Part shown: positions 37,316 to 44,610 of the stretch, piece after piece
How positions within the stretch are numbered: position 1 is the stretch's first letter
Layout of the letters: every line of letters begins with the position of its first letter
Assembly (NCBI GenBank): GCA_034412795.1
Contig: DAOUMD010000034.1
Span: 1 to 64,000 of the forward strand
Reading direction: 5' to 3'
DNA from: JAUVPY01 sp034412795
GTDB lineage: Bacteria > Chloroflexota > Anaerolineae > 4572-78 > NAK82
Length of the DNA: 64,000 nt
Position numbers and translations under genes: made by a program
Notes under the pieces: generated by a model
The model's database searches: none
What the model was told of the DNA's origin: nothing
Seen by the model: only the letters and a program-made list of their open reading frames with translations

Positions 37316-38606
37316 GGTCTAACCTCCGGTAGAGGTCTAGTGTCTGTTGGCCGATCACTGCCCAATCAAACCGCCCCCCCAACGCCGCAGCTCCGGCGGA
37401 CAACCGCGCACGCAGTTCGGCATCACCGGCCAAACGGTCGATAGCCCCGGCCAACGCATCAACGTCATGCGGAGGAAAAAGCAACACATTCTCGCCGTCC
37501 CGCAATTCGATCAACGGAACGACTGGATAGGTGGTCACCACCGGCCGCCCGTGACACAGGGCAGCGATGAAAGTAGTGCGACGGAAGGAGACACCATCCC
37601 GGTAAGGCATAACCACCACATCAGCGGCCAACATGTTGGCGGACACCTCCTCCAGAGGTGTGTAGCCGGTCCAATGCACCCGCTCCACCAAACCGCATGT
37701 CTGAACCAACGACCGCACCCGCTCCGCGTAGGCGCGGTTGGTGGGATCAACATCTCCCACCTGTCCACCGATCATGAGCAGATGTGCATCGTGTCCTTGA
37801 CGCACCAACCCCTCTAGCGCCCGAACCAGATCTTCCCCACCTTTGCTCTCGTTAAGAAAGCCAAAGTAAGCCAGCAGCAGCGTATGCTCGCCTATACCCA
37901 TTTGGGCACGCCAGCCATCGCGGTCATAGTCCGACGGTGGCTGCGGATGTACATTGCTGCCCAGAGGAATGAGTGTCAAGATGGCAGGGATCGGGAAATC
38001 TGGGATCAGGGAATCAGGACTCCGGGAATCAGGACTCCGGCCACCACTTCCCGATTCCCCGATTTCCTGATTCCCCGATTTCCCGATTCCCCGATCCCCC
38101 GATCCCCTGATCCCCTGATCCCCTGATCCCCCGACCCCCAAAGCTTTCCGCAAACTACGCTCATCCTCCACATTGGTGACAACCACCGCATCCGAATAGC
38201 GGGCCAGAGCCAGGATACTGCGCCAGCGCAACGGCCCTGCCTTGGGGAATAGATAGGGCACACGCAAATCGTGAAAGGTGACGACCACACGCGGACGTGC
38301 TCGTCGTCTACGCAGCCACCATGGCAACCAGTTGACCCAGCCACCCAAGTCGTAGGCAGCCGCCTGATACTGGATGTGAAGCACATCCGGGCGGTGTTCA
38401 TTCAGCCAATGACCGATCTGCCGCCAGCAGCCTAAACCCCAGCCGCTGATAATAGGGTATACGTGGAGGTCGGAGCCCGCTTCGGTCGAAGTGAGGACGC
38501 TGACATCAACTCCCAGCCCAACAAGATGGTGTGCCAGGTGGGCCGTGTGATCAGCAATCCCCCCCTGCATTGGAGGATATTCGCCGGTCAGAAAGCAGAC
38601 CTTCAT
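37308..38606 (-). CDS. GT4-family glycosyltransferase with repeat-coded insert
   Basis: 432 residues. GT-B enzyme: VCFLTGEYPPMQGGIADHT at the N-terminus, LHIQYQAAAYDLGGW, and in the C-terminal domain LLAYFGFLNESKGGEDLV and VVVMPYRDGVSFRRTTFIAAL, where the usual E-X7-E is altered (D-G-V-S-F-R-R-T-T-F), a point for caution about activity class. Residues ~157-209 come from an inverted pair of 8-nt repeat arrays (SGDQGIRGSGDRGIGKSGNQ then PDSRSPDSLIPDF) inserted before LIPLGSNVHP at the interdomain hinge. Likely extends a lipid-linked or surface glycan in the cytoplasm. Confidence 0.85.
   Translation of the reverse strand: MKVCFLTGEYPPMQGGIADHTAHLAHHLVGLGVDVSVLTSTEAGSDLHVYPIISGWGLGCWRQIGHWLNEHRPDVLHIQYQAAAYDLGGWVNWLPWWLRRRRARPRVVVTFHDLRVPYLFPKAGPLRWRSILALARYSDAVVVTNVEDERSLRKALGVGGSGDQGIRGSGDRGIGKSGNQEIGESGSGGRSPDSRSPDSLIPDFPIPAILTLIPLGSNVHPQPPSDYDRDGWRAQMGIGEHTLLLAYFGFLNESKGGEDLVRALEGLVRQGHDAHLLMIGGQVGDVDPTNRAYAERVRSLVQTCGLVERVHWTGYTPLEEVSANMLAADVVVMPYRDGVSFRRTTFIAALCHGRPVVTTYPVVPLIELRDGENVLLFPPHDVDALAGAIDRLAGDAELRARLSAGAAALGGRFDWAVIGQQTLDLYRRLDLE
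37986..38139. repeat. Inverted GGGAATCA / CCGATTCC-CTGATCCC arrays inside a GT4 gene
   Basis: Left arm 37986-38040 (GGGATCAG, GGAATCAG, GACTCCGG twice) and right arm 38047-38139 (CCGATTTC/CTGATTCC/CCGATTCC units, then CTGATCCC three times). It is the longest array in the window (about 150 bp). Confidence 0.9.
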
Positions 38607-38665
38607 ATCCCTACCATCCGCTTATCCGCTGCCCATCCGCTGCCCATCCGCTTATCCGTTGCCAT
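38607..38665. repeat. ATCCGCTT / ATCCGCTGCCC repeat at the 3' end of a GT2 gene
   Basis: Units GCGGATAA, GCGGATGG and GCAGCGGATGG (minus strand) run through the last codons and past the stop of the GT2 gene at 38652. One GGATAA unit supplies its stop codon. Confidence 0.75.
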
Positions 38666-39626
38666 CCGCTGCCAGGCCTGACTTGAGCACCTGCCAATAA
38701 GAGGACATCCGTTCCCGGCGCAGCGCCCGCTTGTGCCCCACCAGCCACTTGAGTGTCTCCTCGCCCAATTGTAGTGCAAAGGTCCCCAGCAAAAAGAGGC
38801 GGATGACTAATGACCAACCTGCACCGAAATACTTACGGTAGTAACGTATCTTGCTGCGCTGAAAGCGAATCGTCCGCGCTGTGGCCACCTGCTCACTGCT
38901 CTTGCCCTCGTGGTGAATGATCTCGGCAACAGGTAGATAATGTATCTCCCAACCGGCCGCCCGGCACCGTCGACACCAGTCCAGTTCCTCGAAGTACATA
39001 AAGAAGCCCTCGTCCAGAGAGCCGACACGTTGCCACGCTTCGCGCCGGATCATCAGGGCCGCGCCCACCAACCAATCGACTGGCTGGGTCACATCGGCGG
39101 GGCGGTCAGCCAGATGATAACGCCGTGCAACGCGATTATCTGGGAACCATTGATGCAATAGGGTGCTTTCGCAAAAGGCGGTCGCCAACGTGGGAAAGCG
39201 GCGGCGGGAGGACTGGAGAGATCCATCCGGGTAACGAAGCGCCGGGCCGAGGCCCCCCACCCCTGGGTGCTCGTCTAGATAACGCATCATCTCCGCTAGC
39301 GCTTCGCCCTCTATCTCGGTGTCGGGGTTCAGAATTAGAGAGTAGCGGCCATTGGCTCTGGCCATTCCCAGGTTGTTGCCGCCGGCATAGCCCAGATTCT
39401 CCTGGCTGGCAATCAACCGAACCCAGGGAAACTCACGCCGCACCATCTCGACGCTACCATCAGACGAGGCAGAGTCCACCACAATAATCTCGATACGAAG
39501 ACCGGTCTGGCTCGGACTGAGAGACAGGAGGCAACGTCGCAACAGGTCACGCACGTTCCAGTTGACAACAATAACAGAGAGATCCATCGCTACGACCGGG
39601 GCGTAAGTCTCGTCCACGACCGCCAA
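38652..39626 (-). CDS. GT2-family glycosyltransferase (rhamnosyltransferase-like)
   Basis: 324 residues if the TTG at 39626 (GGAG four bases upstream) is used; ATG 39587 gives 311. GT-A motifs: SVIVVNWNVRDLLRRCL, VDSASSDGSVEMV, NLGYAGGNNLGMARANG, the DXD-type LNPDTEIEG, and DEGFFMYFEELDWCRRCRAAGW, which is the acceptor-side motif common to rhamnosyl- and related transferases. A C-terminal amphipathic/hydrophobic segment (SLVIRLFLLGTFALQLG) may dock to the membrane. With gmd and rmd just upstream, GDP-D-rhamnose is a likely donor, but this is inferred. Confidence 0.85.
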   Translation of the reverse strand: MAVVDETYAPVVAMDLSVIVVNWNVRDLLRRCLLSLSPSQTGLRIEIIVVDSASSDGSVEMVRREFPWVRLIASQENLGYAGGNNLGMARANGRYSLILNPDTEIEGEALAEMMRYLDEHPGVGGLGPALRYPDGSLQSSRRRFPTLATAFCESTLLHQWFPDNRVARRYHLADRPADVTQPVDWLVGAALMIRREAWQRVGSLDEGFFMYFEELDWCRRCRAAGWEIHYLPVAEIIHHEGKSSEQVATARTIRFQRSKIRYYRKYFGAGWSLVIRLFLLGTFALQLGEETLKWLVGHKRALRRERMSSYWQVLKSGLAADGNG

Positions 39627-39640
39627 AAATCTCCGACCGG

Positions 39641-40417
39641 TCAGCGCGCTGACGGCAGTCGAAACAGGCGCAAGGTGTTTTCGATCACCTGCTTAGATAG
39701 CTCGTCAAGCGACAGGTCACACAACTGGGCGAGTCGCTCCGCCACCAGAACCATATAGGCTGGCTCGTTTCGCTTGCCGCGGTAGGGATGTGGCGACAGG
39801 TAAGGTGCGTCGGTTTCTACCACCAAACAACTCAGCGGAAGATGGGGGATGATTTCCGGCAATCGCCGGGCGTTCTTGAAGGTCAGAGGTCCCCCCACCC
39901 CGATGTGGAAACCTAACGAGACCGCCTCATCCGCCATCGCCCGATCGCCGGAGAAAGCGTGCAACACACAACCAGGATGACCATCCCCTGCCCAACTACG
40001 CAAGGCGGCCATCACGTCTGTCCCGGACTCTCGTTGATGGATAATCACTGGTAAATCGAGGTCGGCCGCCAGGGTCAATTGAGCCTCGAAGGCGGTGCGT
40101 TGCTCCACTCGCGGCGACAGATCACGGTAATAGTCTAACCCGATTTCGCCGATGGCCACTACTTTGGAATGGGTAGCTAGTTGGCGCAACTCAGACAACG
40201 TCTGCTCGCCAAGTGTAGAAGCATCGTGAGGATGGACACCAACCGCAGCGTAAACGTTGTCATATCTCTCGGCCAACGCCACCGCCCGGCGGCTGGATTT
40301 CAGATCGGTACCTGGATTAATCACGGCGGTCACACCCGCATCGACCGCTCTTGAAAGCACTTCGTCACGGTCCTCGTCGAAGTGCGGGAAATCCAGGTGA
40401 CAGTGCGAGTCAATCAT
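39641..40417 (-). CDS. tatD: TatD-family metal-dependent hydrolase (DNase)
   Basis: 258 residues, the normal size. Metal ligands of the amidohydrolase-like TIM barrel are all visible: MIDSHCHLDFP (H-X-H), GEIGLDYYRD (Glu), IIHQRES (His), CVLHAFSGD (His) and VVETDAPYLSPHP (Asp). TatD proteins are 3'-5' exonucleases or AP endonucleases. The start overlaps the gmd stop by 4 nt, so it is co-transcribed with the sugar nucleotide genes although no link to glycan synthesis is known. Confidence 0.95.
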   Translation of the reverse strand: MIDSHCHLDFPHFDEDRDEVLSRAVDAGVTAVINPGTDLKSSRRAVALAERYDNVYAAVGVHPHDASTLGEQTLSELRQLATHSKVVAIGEIGLDYYRDLSPRVEQRTAFEAQLTLAADLDLPVIIHQRESGTDVMAALRSWAGDGHPGCVLHAFSGDRAMADEAVSLGFHIGVGGPLTFKNARRLPEIIPHLPLSCLVVETDAPYLSPHPYRGKRNEPAYMVLVAERLAQLCDLSLDELSKQVIENTLRLFRLPSAR

Positions 40418-41388
40418 CCCTTATTCATCTGCAACGCCTTTAGATCGGCGTCGACCATCAGTTGAATGAGCTCCTCAAACTTGACGGAGGGTTCCCAACC
40501 GAGTTTGGTCTTTGCCTTGCCGGCGTCACCCACCAGCAGGTCCACTTCGGCGGGCCGGAAGAACTGGGGATCGCACACGACATATTCACGCCAATCCAAG
40601 TCCAGGTAGCCAAAGGCAACCTCACATAATGCTTGCACAGAATGGGTCTCGCCCGTGGCAATTACATAATCATCAGGCTCGTCCTGCTGCAACATCATCC
40701 ACATAGCCTGAACGTAGTCCCCTGCGTAACCCCAGTCCCTTTGCGCCTCCAGATTGCCGAGTCGTATTTCGTCGGCTAACCCCAGTTTGATACGTGCCGC
40801 GCCGTAAGTGACTTTATGGGTGACGAACTCCAGGCCACGGCGAGGACTTTCGTGGTTAAACAGGATGCCTGAGCAAGCGAACAGATCGTAGCTCTCACGG
40901 TAGTTCACCGTGATCCAATGGCCATATACCTTGGCCACGCCGTAAGGGCTGCGTGGGTAGAAAGGAGTCGTCTCCTTCTGTGGCGTCTCCCGAACCCTGC
41001 CGAACATCTCGCTACTCGATGCCTGGTAGAAGCGAATCCCCGGATCCACAATGCGGGTTGCGTCCAGCATGCGCGTCACCCCTAACGCAGTGAACTCCCC
41101 CGTCAGAACCGGCTGTTTCCACGAAGTGGGAACAAACGACTGAGCCGCCAAGTTGTAGACTTCCTGGGGGTGAAATTCGCGCAGAATGTCGATCAGCGAC
41201 ATCTGATCCAGCAAATCACCTTGCACAATTGTCACATCATCTTGGAAATGGCGGATGCGATCGAAATTGACGGTGCTGGTACGCCGTACCATTCCCAGCA
41301 CTTCATACCCTTTCGAATACAAAAACTCCGCCAGGTATGAGCCATCTTGCCCCGTGATACCTGTGATCAGTGCTCTTTTCTTACTCAT
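40414..41388 (-). CDS. gmd: GDP-mannose 4,6-dehydratase
   Basis: 324 residues. Extended SDR: ALITGITGQDGSYLAEFL (NAD(P)-binding GXXGXXG), the active-site segment FYQASSSEMFGRVRETPQKE, YPRSPYGVAKVYGHW (Y-X3-K) and FNHESPRRGLEFVT, which is the family signature. Converts GDP-D-mannose to GDP-4-dehydro-6-deoxy-D-mannose. The next gene in the operon (upstream, overlapping by 4 nt) encodes the reductase that would complete GDP-D-rhamnose synthesis. Confidence 0.97.
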   Translation of the reverse strand: MSKKRALITGITGQDGSYLAEFLYSKGYEVLGMVRRTSTVNFDRIRHFQDDVTIVQGDLLDQMSLIDILREFHPQEVYNLAAQSFVPTSWKQPVLTGEFTALGVTRMLDATRIVDPGIRFYQASSSEMFGRVRETPQKETTPFYPRSPYGVAKVYGHWITVNYRESYDLFACSGILFNHESPRRGLEFVTHKVTYGAARIKLGLADEIRLGNLEAQRDWGYAGDYVQAMWMMLQQDEPDDYVIATGETHSVQALCEVAFGYLDLDWREYVVCDPQFFRPAEVDLLVGDAGKAKTKLGWEPSVKFEELIQLMVDADLKALQMNKG

Positions 41389-42371
41389 TGGGTCTCCTCT
41401 ATAGGAACGTATCCTGGCCTTCGCACATCCTCACGCCAGTAGGCCAACACCCGGTACAGACTTTCCTCAAAGGGAACAGTTGGCTCCCATTTGGTATCCG
41501 CCTTCAACTTGCTGATATCAGCGTAGATGACCGGCACGTCCGAGGGGCGCATGCGCGCCAGATCTTGTTCAACACGAACCTTCGCCTTGCCCATCTTTAA
41601 TAGGATATCGAGCAGGCTCTGAACCGACCGAGGCTTACCCGAACCAATGTTATACGCTTCGCCCGACCGACCTCTTTCCATCAATAAAGCATAGGCACTC
41701 ACCACATCCACGACATCGGTAAAATCGCGCCGGGCCTGCAGATTACCGACGCGCACCGCTGGCTCACGCAGTCCCATTTCCGCCTCGGCAATCTGGCGAG
41801 CGAAGTTGGCCGCCACAAATTGCGGGCTCTGGCGCGGCCCCAGGTGATTGAACGCACGGGCTCGAATCACGTCAACCCCGTGGCTCAAGAAGTATTGACG
41901 TGCCAGCAAATCTTGCGCCACTTTGCTCACACCATAAGGATTGGCCGGCTCTAGCGGAGCATTCTCGTCCACCGGAAGTTCGTCAGGTGAGACAGCGCCG
42001 TACACTTCATTCGAAGCTACCACCAGAAGACGAACCTTCAGGCCCTCGCAGATTATCAGTTGCAAGATGTTCAACTCGGGCCGAACGTTGTTCTCGAAAG
42101 TGTCCCAAGGGGCCTGCCACGCTGTTGGTACATAGGCCTGAGCAGCCAGGTGATAAATGTGATCTGGCCCCACGTCGTGCAGCACATCCTTAACGACTTG
42201 CGGATCTCGCAAATCGGCGATAATGACCGGGACAGGGCGTTCAAGATGATCCACGCCATAGCCCATAGCGTGTGCCACGCCATAAACTTCGGTGTCACCC
42301 TGGGCCAGGAGATGCGCAGCCAGATGTCCACCCGCAAAGCCGGTGATGCCAGTAATCAATGCCCTTGCCAC
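41385..42371 (-). CDS. rmd: GDP-4-dehydro-6-deoxy-D-mannose reductase
   Basis: 328 residues from a GTG at 42371 that has GGAAGGAG eight bases upstream; the longer in-frame option (TTG 42470) adds residues without homology to the SDR fold. Motifs: ALITGITGFAGGHLA, LAAQAYVPTAW, VVASNEVYGAV, PANPYGVSKVAQD (Y-X3-K), FNHLGPRQSPQFVAANFARQ and GNLQARRDFTDVVDVVSAY, which together match Rmd rather than fucose synthase (WcaG). Product expected: GDP-D-rhamnose. First gene of the minus-strand locus. Confidence 0.88.
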   Translation of the reverse strand: MARALITGITGFAGGHLAAHLLAQGDTEVYGVAHAMGYGVDHLERPVPVIIADLRDPQVVKDVLHDVGPDHIYHLAAQAYVPTAWQAPWDTFENNVRPELNILQLIICEGLKVRLLVVASNEVYGAVSPDELPVDENAPLEPANPYGVSKVAQDLLARQYFLSHGVDVIRARAFNHLGPRQSPQFVAANFARQIAEAEMGLREPAVRVGNLQARRDFTDVVDVVSAYALLMERGRSGEAYNIGSGKPRSVQSLLDILLKMGKAKVRVEQDLARMRPSDVPVIYADISKLKADTKWEPTVPFEESLYRVLAYWREDVRRPGYVPIEETQ

Positions 42372-42499
42372 GCGTGTTGCTCCTTCCTGCTTGCAAGATA
42401 GTTCGGTAAAGGCTCGTCCAATGGGGCGAAATAGCTGCATACCCAGCAAGAAAGCAACCCCACCGATCAAGGTTGACAGAATACAACAAAGGGCAAAGC

Positions 42500-42528
42500 A
42501 TTATACCGCACTTCAACTTGAGTCGCAA
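42500..42528 (-). promoter_or_regulatory. Promoter of the rmd-gmd glycan operon
   Basis: Minus strand TTGCGA (42528-42523), 17-bp spacer, perfect TATAAT (42505-42500). Confidence 0.55.
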
Positions 42529-42604
42529 AGAACGAGAGCAAACGGTATTACATCTCTCAACAATTTCGATTTTTTATGTCAACTTTAAAATTTTGAACAA
42601 GGGG

Positions 42605-42633
42605 TAGACAAGTGGGGCAAAGTGGTGTATAAT
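42605..42633 (+). promoter_or_regulatory. mraZ/dcw promoter
   Basis: TAGACA (42605-42610), 17-bp spacer, perfect TATAAT (42628-42633). The predicted start of transcription near 42640 gives a leader of about 85 nt. The spacer and the region downstream carry the TGG boxes. Confidence 0.7.
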
Positions 42634-42669
42634 GTGGATACATGTGGGGAATAATGGGAGGAAGTGGGG
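42611..42669 (+). promoter_or_regulatory. MraZ operator: six TGG boxes at ~10-bp spacing
   Basis: TGG occurs at 42613, 42623, 42635, 42645, 42655 and 42665, mostly as GTGGGG or TGGG. Spacings are 10, 12, 10, 10 and 10 bp; the 12-bp step spans the -10 element. E. coli MraZ binds TGGGN repeats separated by 5 nt (10-bp period), so this is a strong candidate for mraZ autorepression. Confidence 0.75.
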
Positions 42670-42671
42670 CA

Positions 42672-42687
42672 TAGAACATATGTTCTA
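42672..42687. promoter_or_regulatory. Perfect 16-bp palindrome with LexA-box-like core
   Basis: TAGAACATATGTTCTA is a perfect dyad; its core GAAC-N4-GTTC fits the LexA (SOS) box of Gram-positive-type LexA proteins. It lies between the MraZ boxes and the mraZ ribosome binding site, at about +33 to +48. Confidence 0.5.
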
Positions 42688-42725
42688 GCCCCATACATAG
42701 TCTCTGTGGGGGAGAACGACCCACC

Positions 42726-43157
42726 ATGTTTCTCGGTGAATTCTCACATACGCTCGACGAAAAAGGCCGGCTGACCATCCCCGCCAAGTTCCGAGATGAA
42801 CTGGCCGGGGGCCTGGTTGTTACTCGTGGCATAGACCGCTGCCTCTCTGTCTATCCACGCCAGGTATGGGAAGGTCTGGCAGAGCAAATCGCCAAACTCC
42901 CCCTCACCCAGCGCAGTGCTCGCAATTTTGGTCGCTTGATGTTTTCCGGCGCTGCCGATTTCATTCCCGATCGGCAGGGCCGCGTTTTAATCCCGCAGGG
43001 ACTGCGCGATTACGCAGAGCTCGATAGCGAGACGATCGTAATCGGCCTCTATGACAGGCTAGAAATCTGGAATCCCGATAGCTGGACAAACGTAAAGGCA
43101 AACGTCGAAGAAGACCCTGAGTCAATCGCTGAACAATTACAAGAACTAGGCATTTAG
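42726..43157 (+). CDS. mraZ: Transcriptional regulator MraZ
   Basis: 143 residues, normal size. Two AbrB-like repeats with the DXXXR pattern: LDEKGRLTIPAKFRDEL near the N-terminus and PDRQGRVLIPQGLRDYA in the second half. MraZ is an oligomeric DNA-binding ring that controls the dcw cluster. GGGGGAG stands about 11 nt upstream of the ATG. It is the first gene of the plus-strand cluster, directly behind an operator of the kind it recognises, so autoregulation is expected. Confidence 0.97.
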   Translation: MFLGEFSHTLDEKGRLTIPAKFRDELAGGLVVTRGIDRCLSVYPRQVWEGLAEQIAKLPLTQRSARNFGRLMFSGAADFIPDRQGRVLIPQGLRDYAELDSETIVIGLYDRLEIWNPDSWTNVKANVEEDPESIAEQLQELGI

Positions 43158-43160
43158 AAA

Positions 43161-44096
43161 ATGGAGGAGACGCCACCACATATTCCCGTTTTGCTCGACG
43201 AGGTAATGCAGGAACTCAAGCCTCATCCCGGCCAAAGGTTCATCGACGCCACCGTCGGAGCTGGCGGCCACGCAGAAGCTATCTTGGCAGCCACTGCTCC
43301 CGATGGCCGGGTACTGGCTCTAGACGTTGATCCTGATGCCTTGCATATCGCTCGCCAGCGACTCGCACCTTACATCCATCGCGTTCGTCTCGTAAACGCC
43401 AACTTCGAAGCAGTCGCTAGCATTGCCCAAAGCCACGATTTCGTCCCCGTCCATGGGATTCTGGTTGATCTGGGACTATCGTCAATGCAACTAAGCGTCG
43501 TCGAGCGCGGCTTCTCCTTTCAAAGCGAAGGTCCACTGGATATGAGATTCGATCCAAGCGGCCCTACCACCGCTGCTGATCTGATTAACAGTCTAGCGCA
43601 GGATGATTTGGCCGATCTGCTGTACCGCTTCGGTGAAGAGCGACGCAGCCGGGCCATCGCCCGTGCCATTGTCGCTGCCCGCCCTCTGCACACGACACGT
43701 GAGCTGGCCGATGTCGTAGCTCGGGCGGTAGGTGGGAGACGTAATGCACGGATTCACCCGGCCACCCGAACTTTCCAGGCACTGCGCATTGCCGTCAATG
43801 ATGAATTGGGTGTACTGAGCAACGTCCTTTCAGAGGCCACAGCAATCCTGGCTCCTGGCGGGCGACTGGCGGTTATCAGCTTCCATTCCCTGGAAGACCG
43901 GATTGTCAAGAGTTTTTTCAAGCGAGAGTCACAAGACTGCATATGTCCACCTGAGCAACTCACTTGTACCTGTGACCACCAAGCTATCTTAAGTATTATA
44001 ACACGGAAGCCGATTACTGCCAGTAATCACGAAGCCAGCGTAAACCCCAGGGCCCGCAGCGCAAAGCTGCGGGTCGCTGAACGTTTAGGGGGATAA
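43161..44096 (+). CDS. rsmH: 16S rRNA (cytosine1402-N4)-methyltransferase RsmH
   Basis: 311 residues. HIPVLLDEVMQELKP at the start, SAM-binding FIDATVGAGGHAEAIL, GILVDLGLSSMQL, the long internal domain GFSFQSEGPLDMRFD, and the C-terminal ISFHSLEDRIVKSFF and Cys-containing CICPPEQLTCTC, all as in the RsmH (MraW) family. It methylates C1402 in the ribosomal P site. Starts 3 nt after the mraZ stop. Confidence 0.97.
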   Translation: MEETPPHIPVLLDEVMQELKPHPGQRFIDATVGAGGHAEAILAATAPDGRVLALDVDPDALHIARQRLAPYIHRVRLVNANFEAVASIAQSHDFVPVHGILVDLGLSSMQLSVVERGFSFQSEGPLDMRFDPSGPTTAADLINSLAQDDLADLLYRFGEERRSRAIARAIVAARPLHTTRELADVVARAVGGRRNARIHPATRTFQALRIAVNDELGVLSNVLSEATAILAPGGRLAVISFHSLEDRIVKSFFKRESQDCICPPEQLTCTCDHQAILSIITRKPITASNHEASVNPRARSAKLRVAERLGG

Positions 44097-44100
44097 TGTT

Positions 44101-44493
44101 ATGTCTAGTCAAACTATGCATTCTATCCAGACATTACTGAGACCCGGATCTCTAGCTAAGACCATCAACTGGCGGATGGAACGTAAAGTGGCTCTGGGGA
44201 TGATGCTCCTTCTCATCACCTTCAGCCTGATCGGTTGGCTGTATCTAACGCAGGCCAGCTCCCTGACCACAACCAGCTTTCAAATCGAACATCTGAGAGC
44301 CGAACTTGCTGCGTCCAAACAGCAGAACGCCCAATTAGAACTGGAAATCGCCCAATGGGAGGACTTGCCCAGGATCGAAAAGCGCGCACGTGAACTTGGG
44401 TTTGCCCCCCCCAGCCAGGTACGCTATTTACCTGTACCCAATTACCCGGTGCCAGATCCAGACAATCCTGTGATCAACGCATCAACGCAATAA
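44101..44493 (+). CDS. ftsL: Cell division protein FtsL-like
   Basis: 130 residues. A short cytoplasmic tail, one membrane helix (VALGMMLLLITFSLIGWLYL, about residues 30-49), then a coiled-coil region rich in Leu/Gln/Glu (IEHLRAELAASKQQNAQLEL) and a Pro-rich tail. This architecture and place between rsmH and the PBP gene are those of FtsL; FtsL sequences are poorly conserved, so the name rests on position and layout. GGGGG stands eight bases before the ATG. Confidence 0.8.
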   Translation: MSSQTMHSIQTLLRPGSLAKTINWRMERKVALGMMLLLITFSLIGWLYLTQASSLTTTSFQIEHLRAELAASKQQNAQLELEIAQWEDLPRIEKRARELGFAPPSQVRYLPVPNYPVPDPDNPVINASTQ

Positions 44494-44610
44494 TCCGATT
44501 TTGCTGTTTACCAATCTAGCAGTCTGCCAACCTACCAAATTTACGAATTCACCGGTTAGTTCATTTGTTGAGTTGTTAACTTGTCGATTTCTTGGGAGAA
44601 CATTAGCACA

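Larger units (their letters stand above)
42372..42725. other. Divergent intergenic region between the glycan locus and the dcw cluster
   Basis: 354 bp with no gene. It holds the minus-strand promoter for rmd (42500-42528) with a leader of about 120 nt, and on the plus strand the mraZ promoter, six TGG boxes, a 16-bp palindrome and the mraZ ribosome binding site. Confidence 0.8.

Noticed and set aside
37986..38139. CRISPR array
   Set aside because: Units are 8 nt with no spacers of constant length; not a repeat-spacer pattern, and no cas genes are present.
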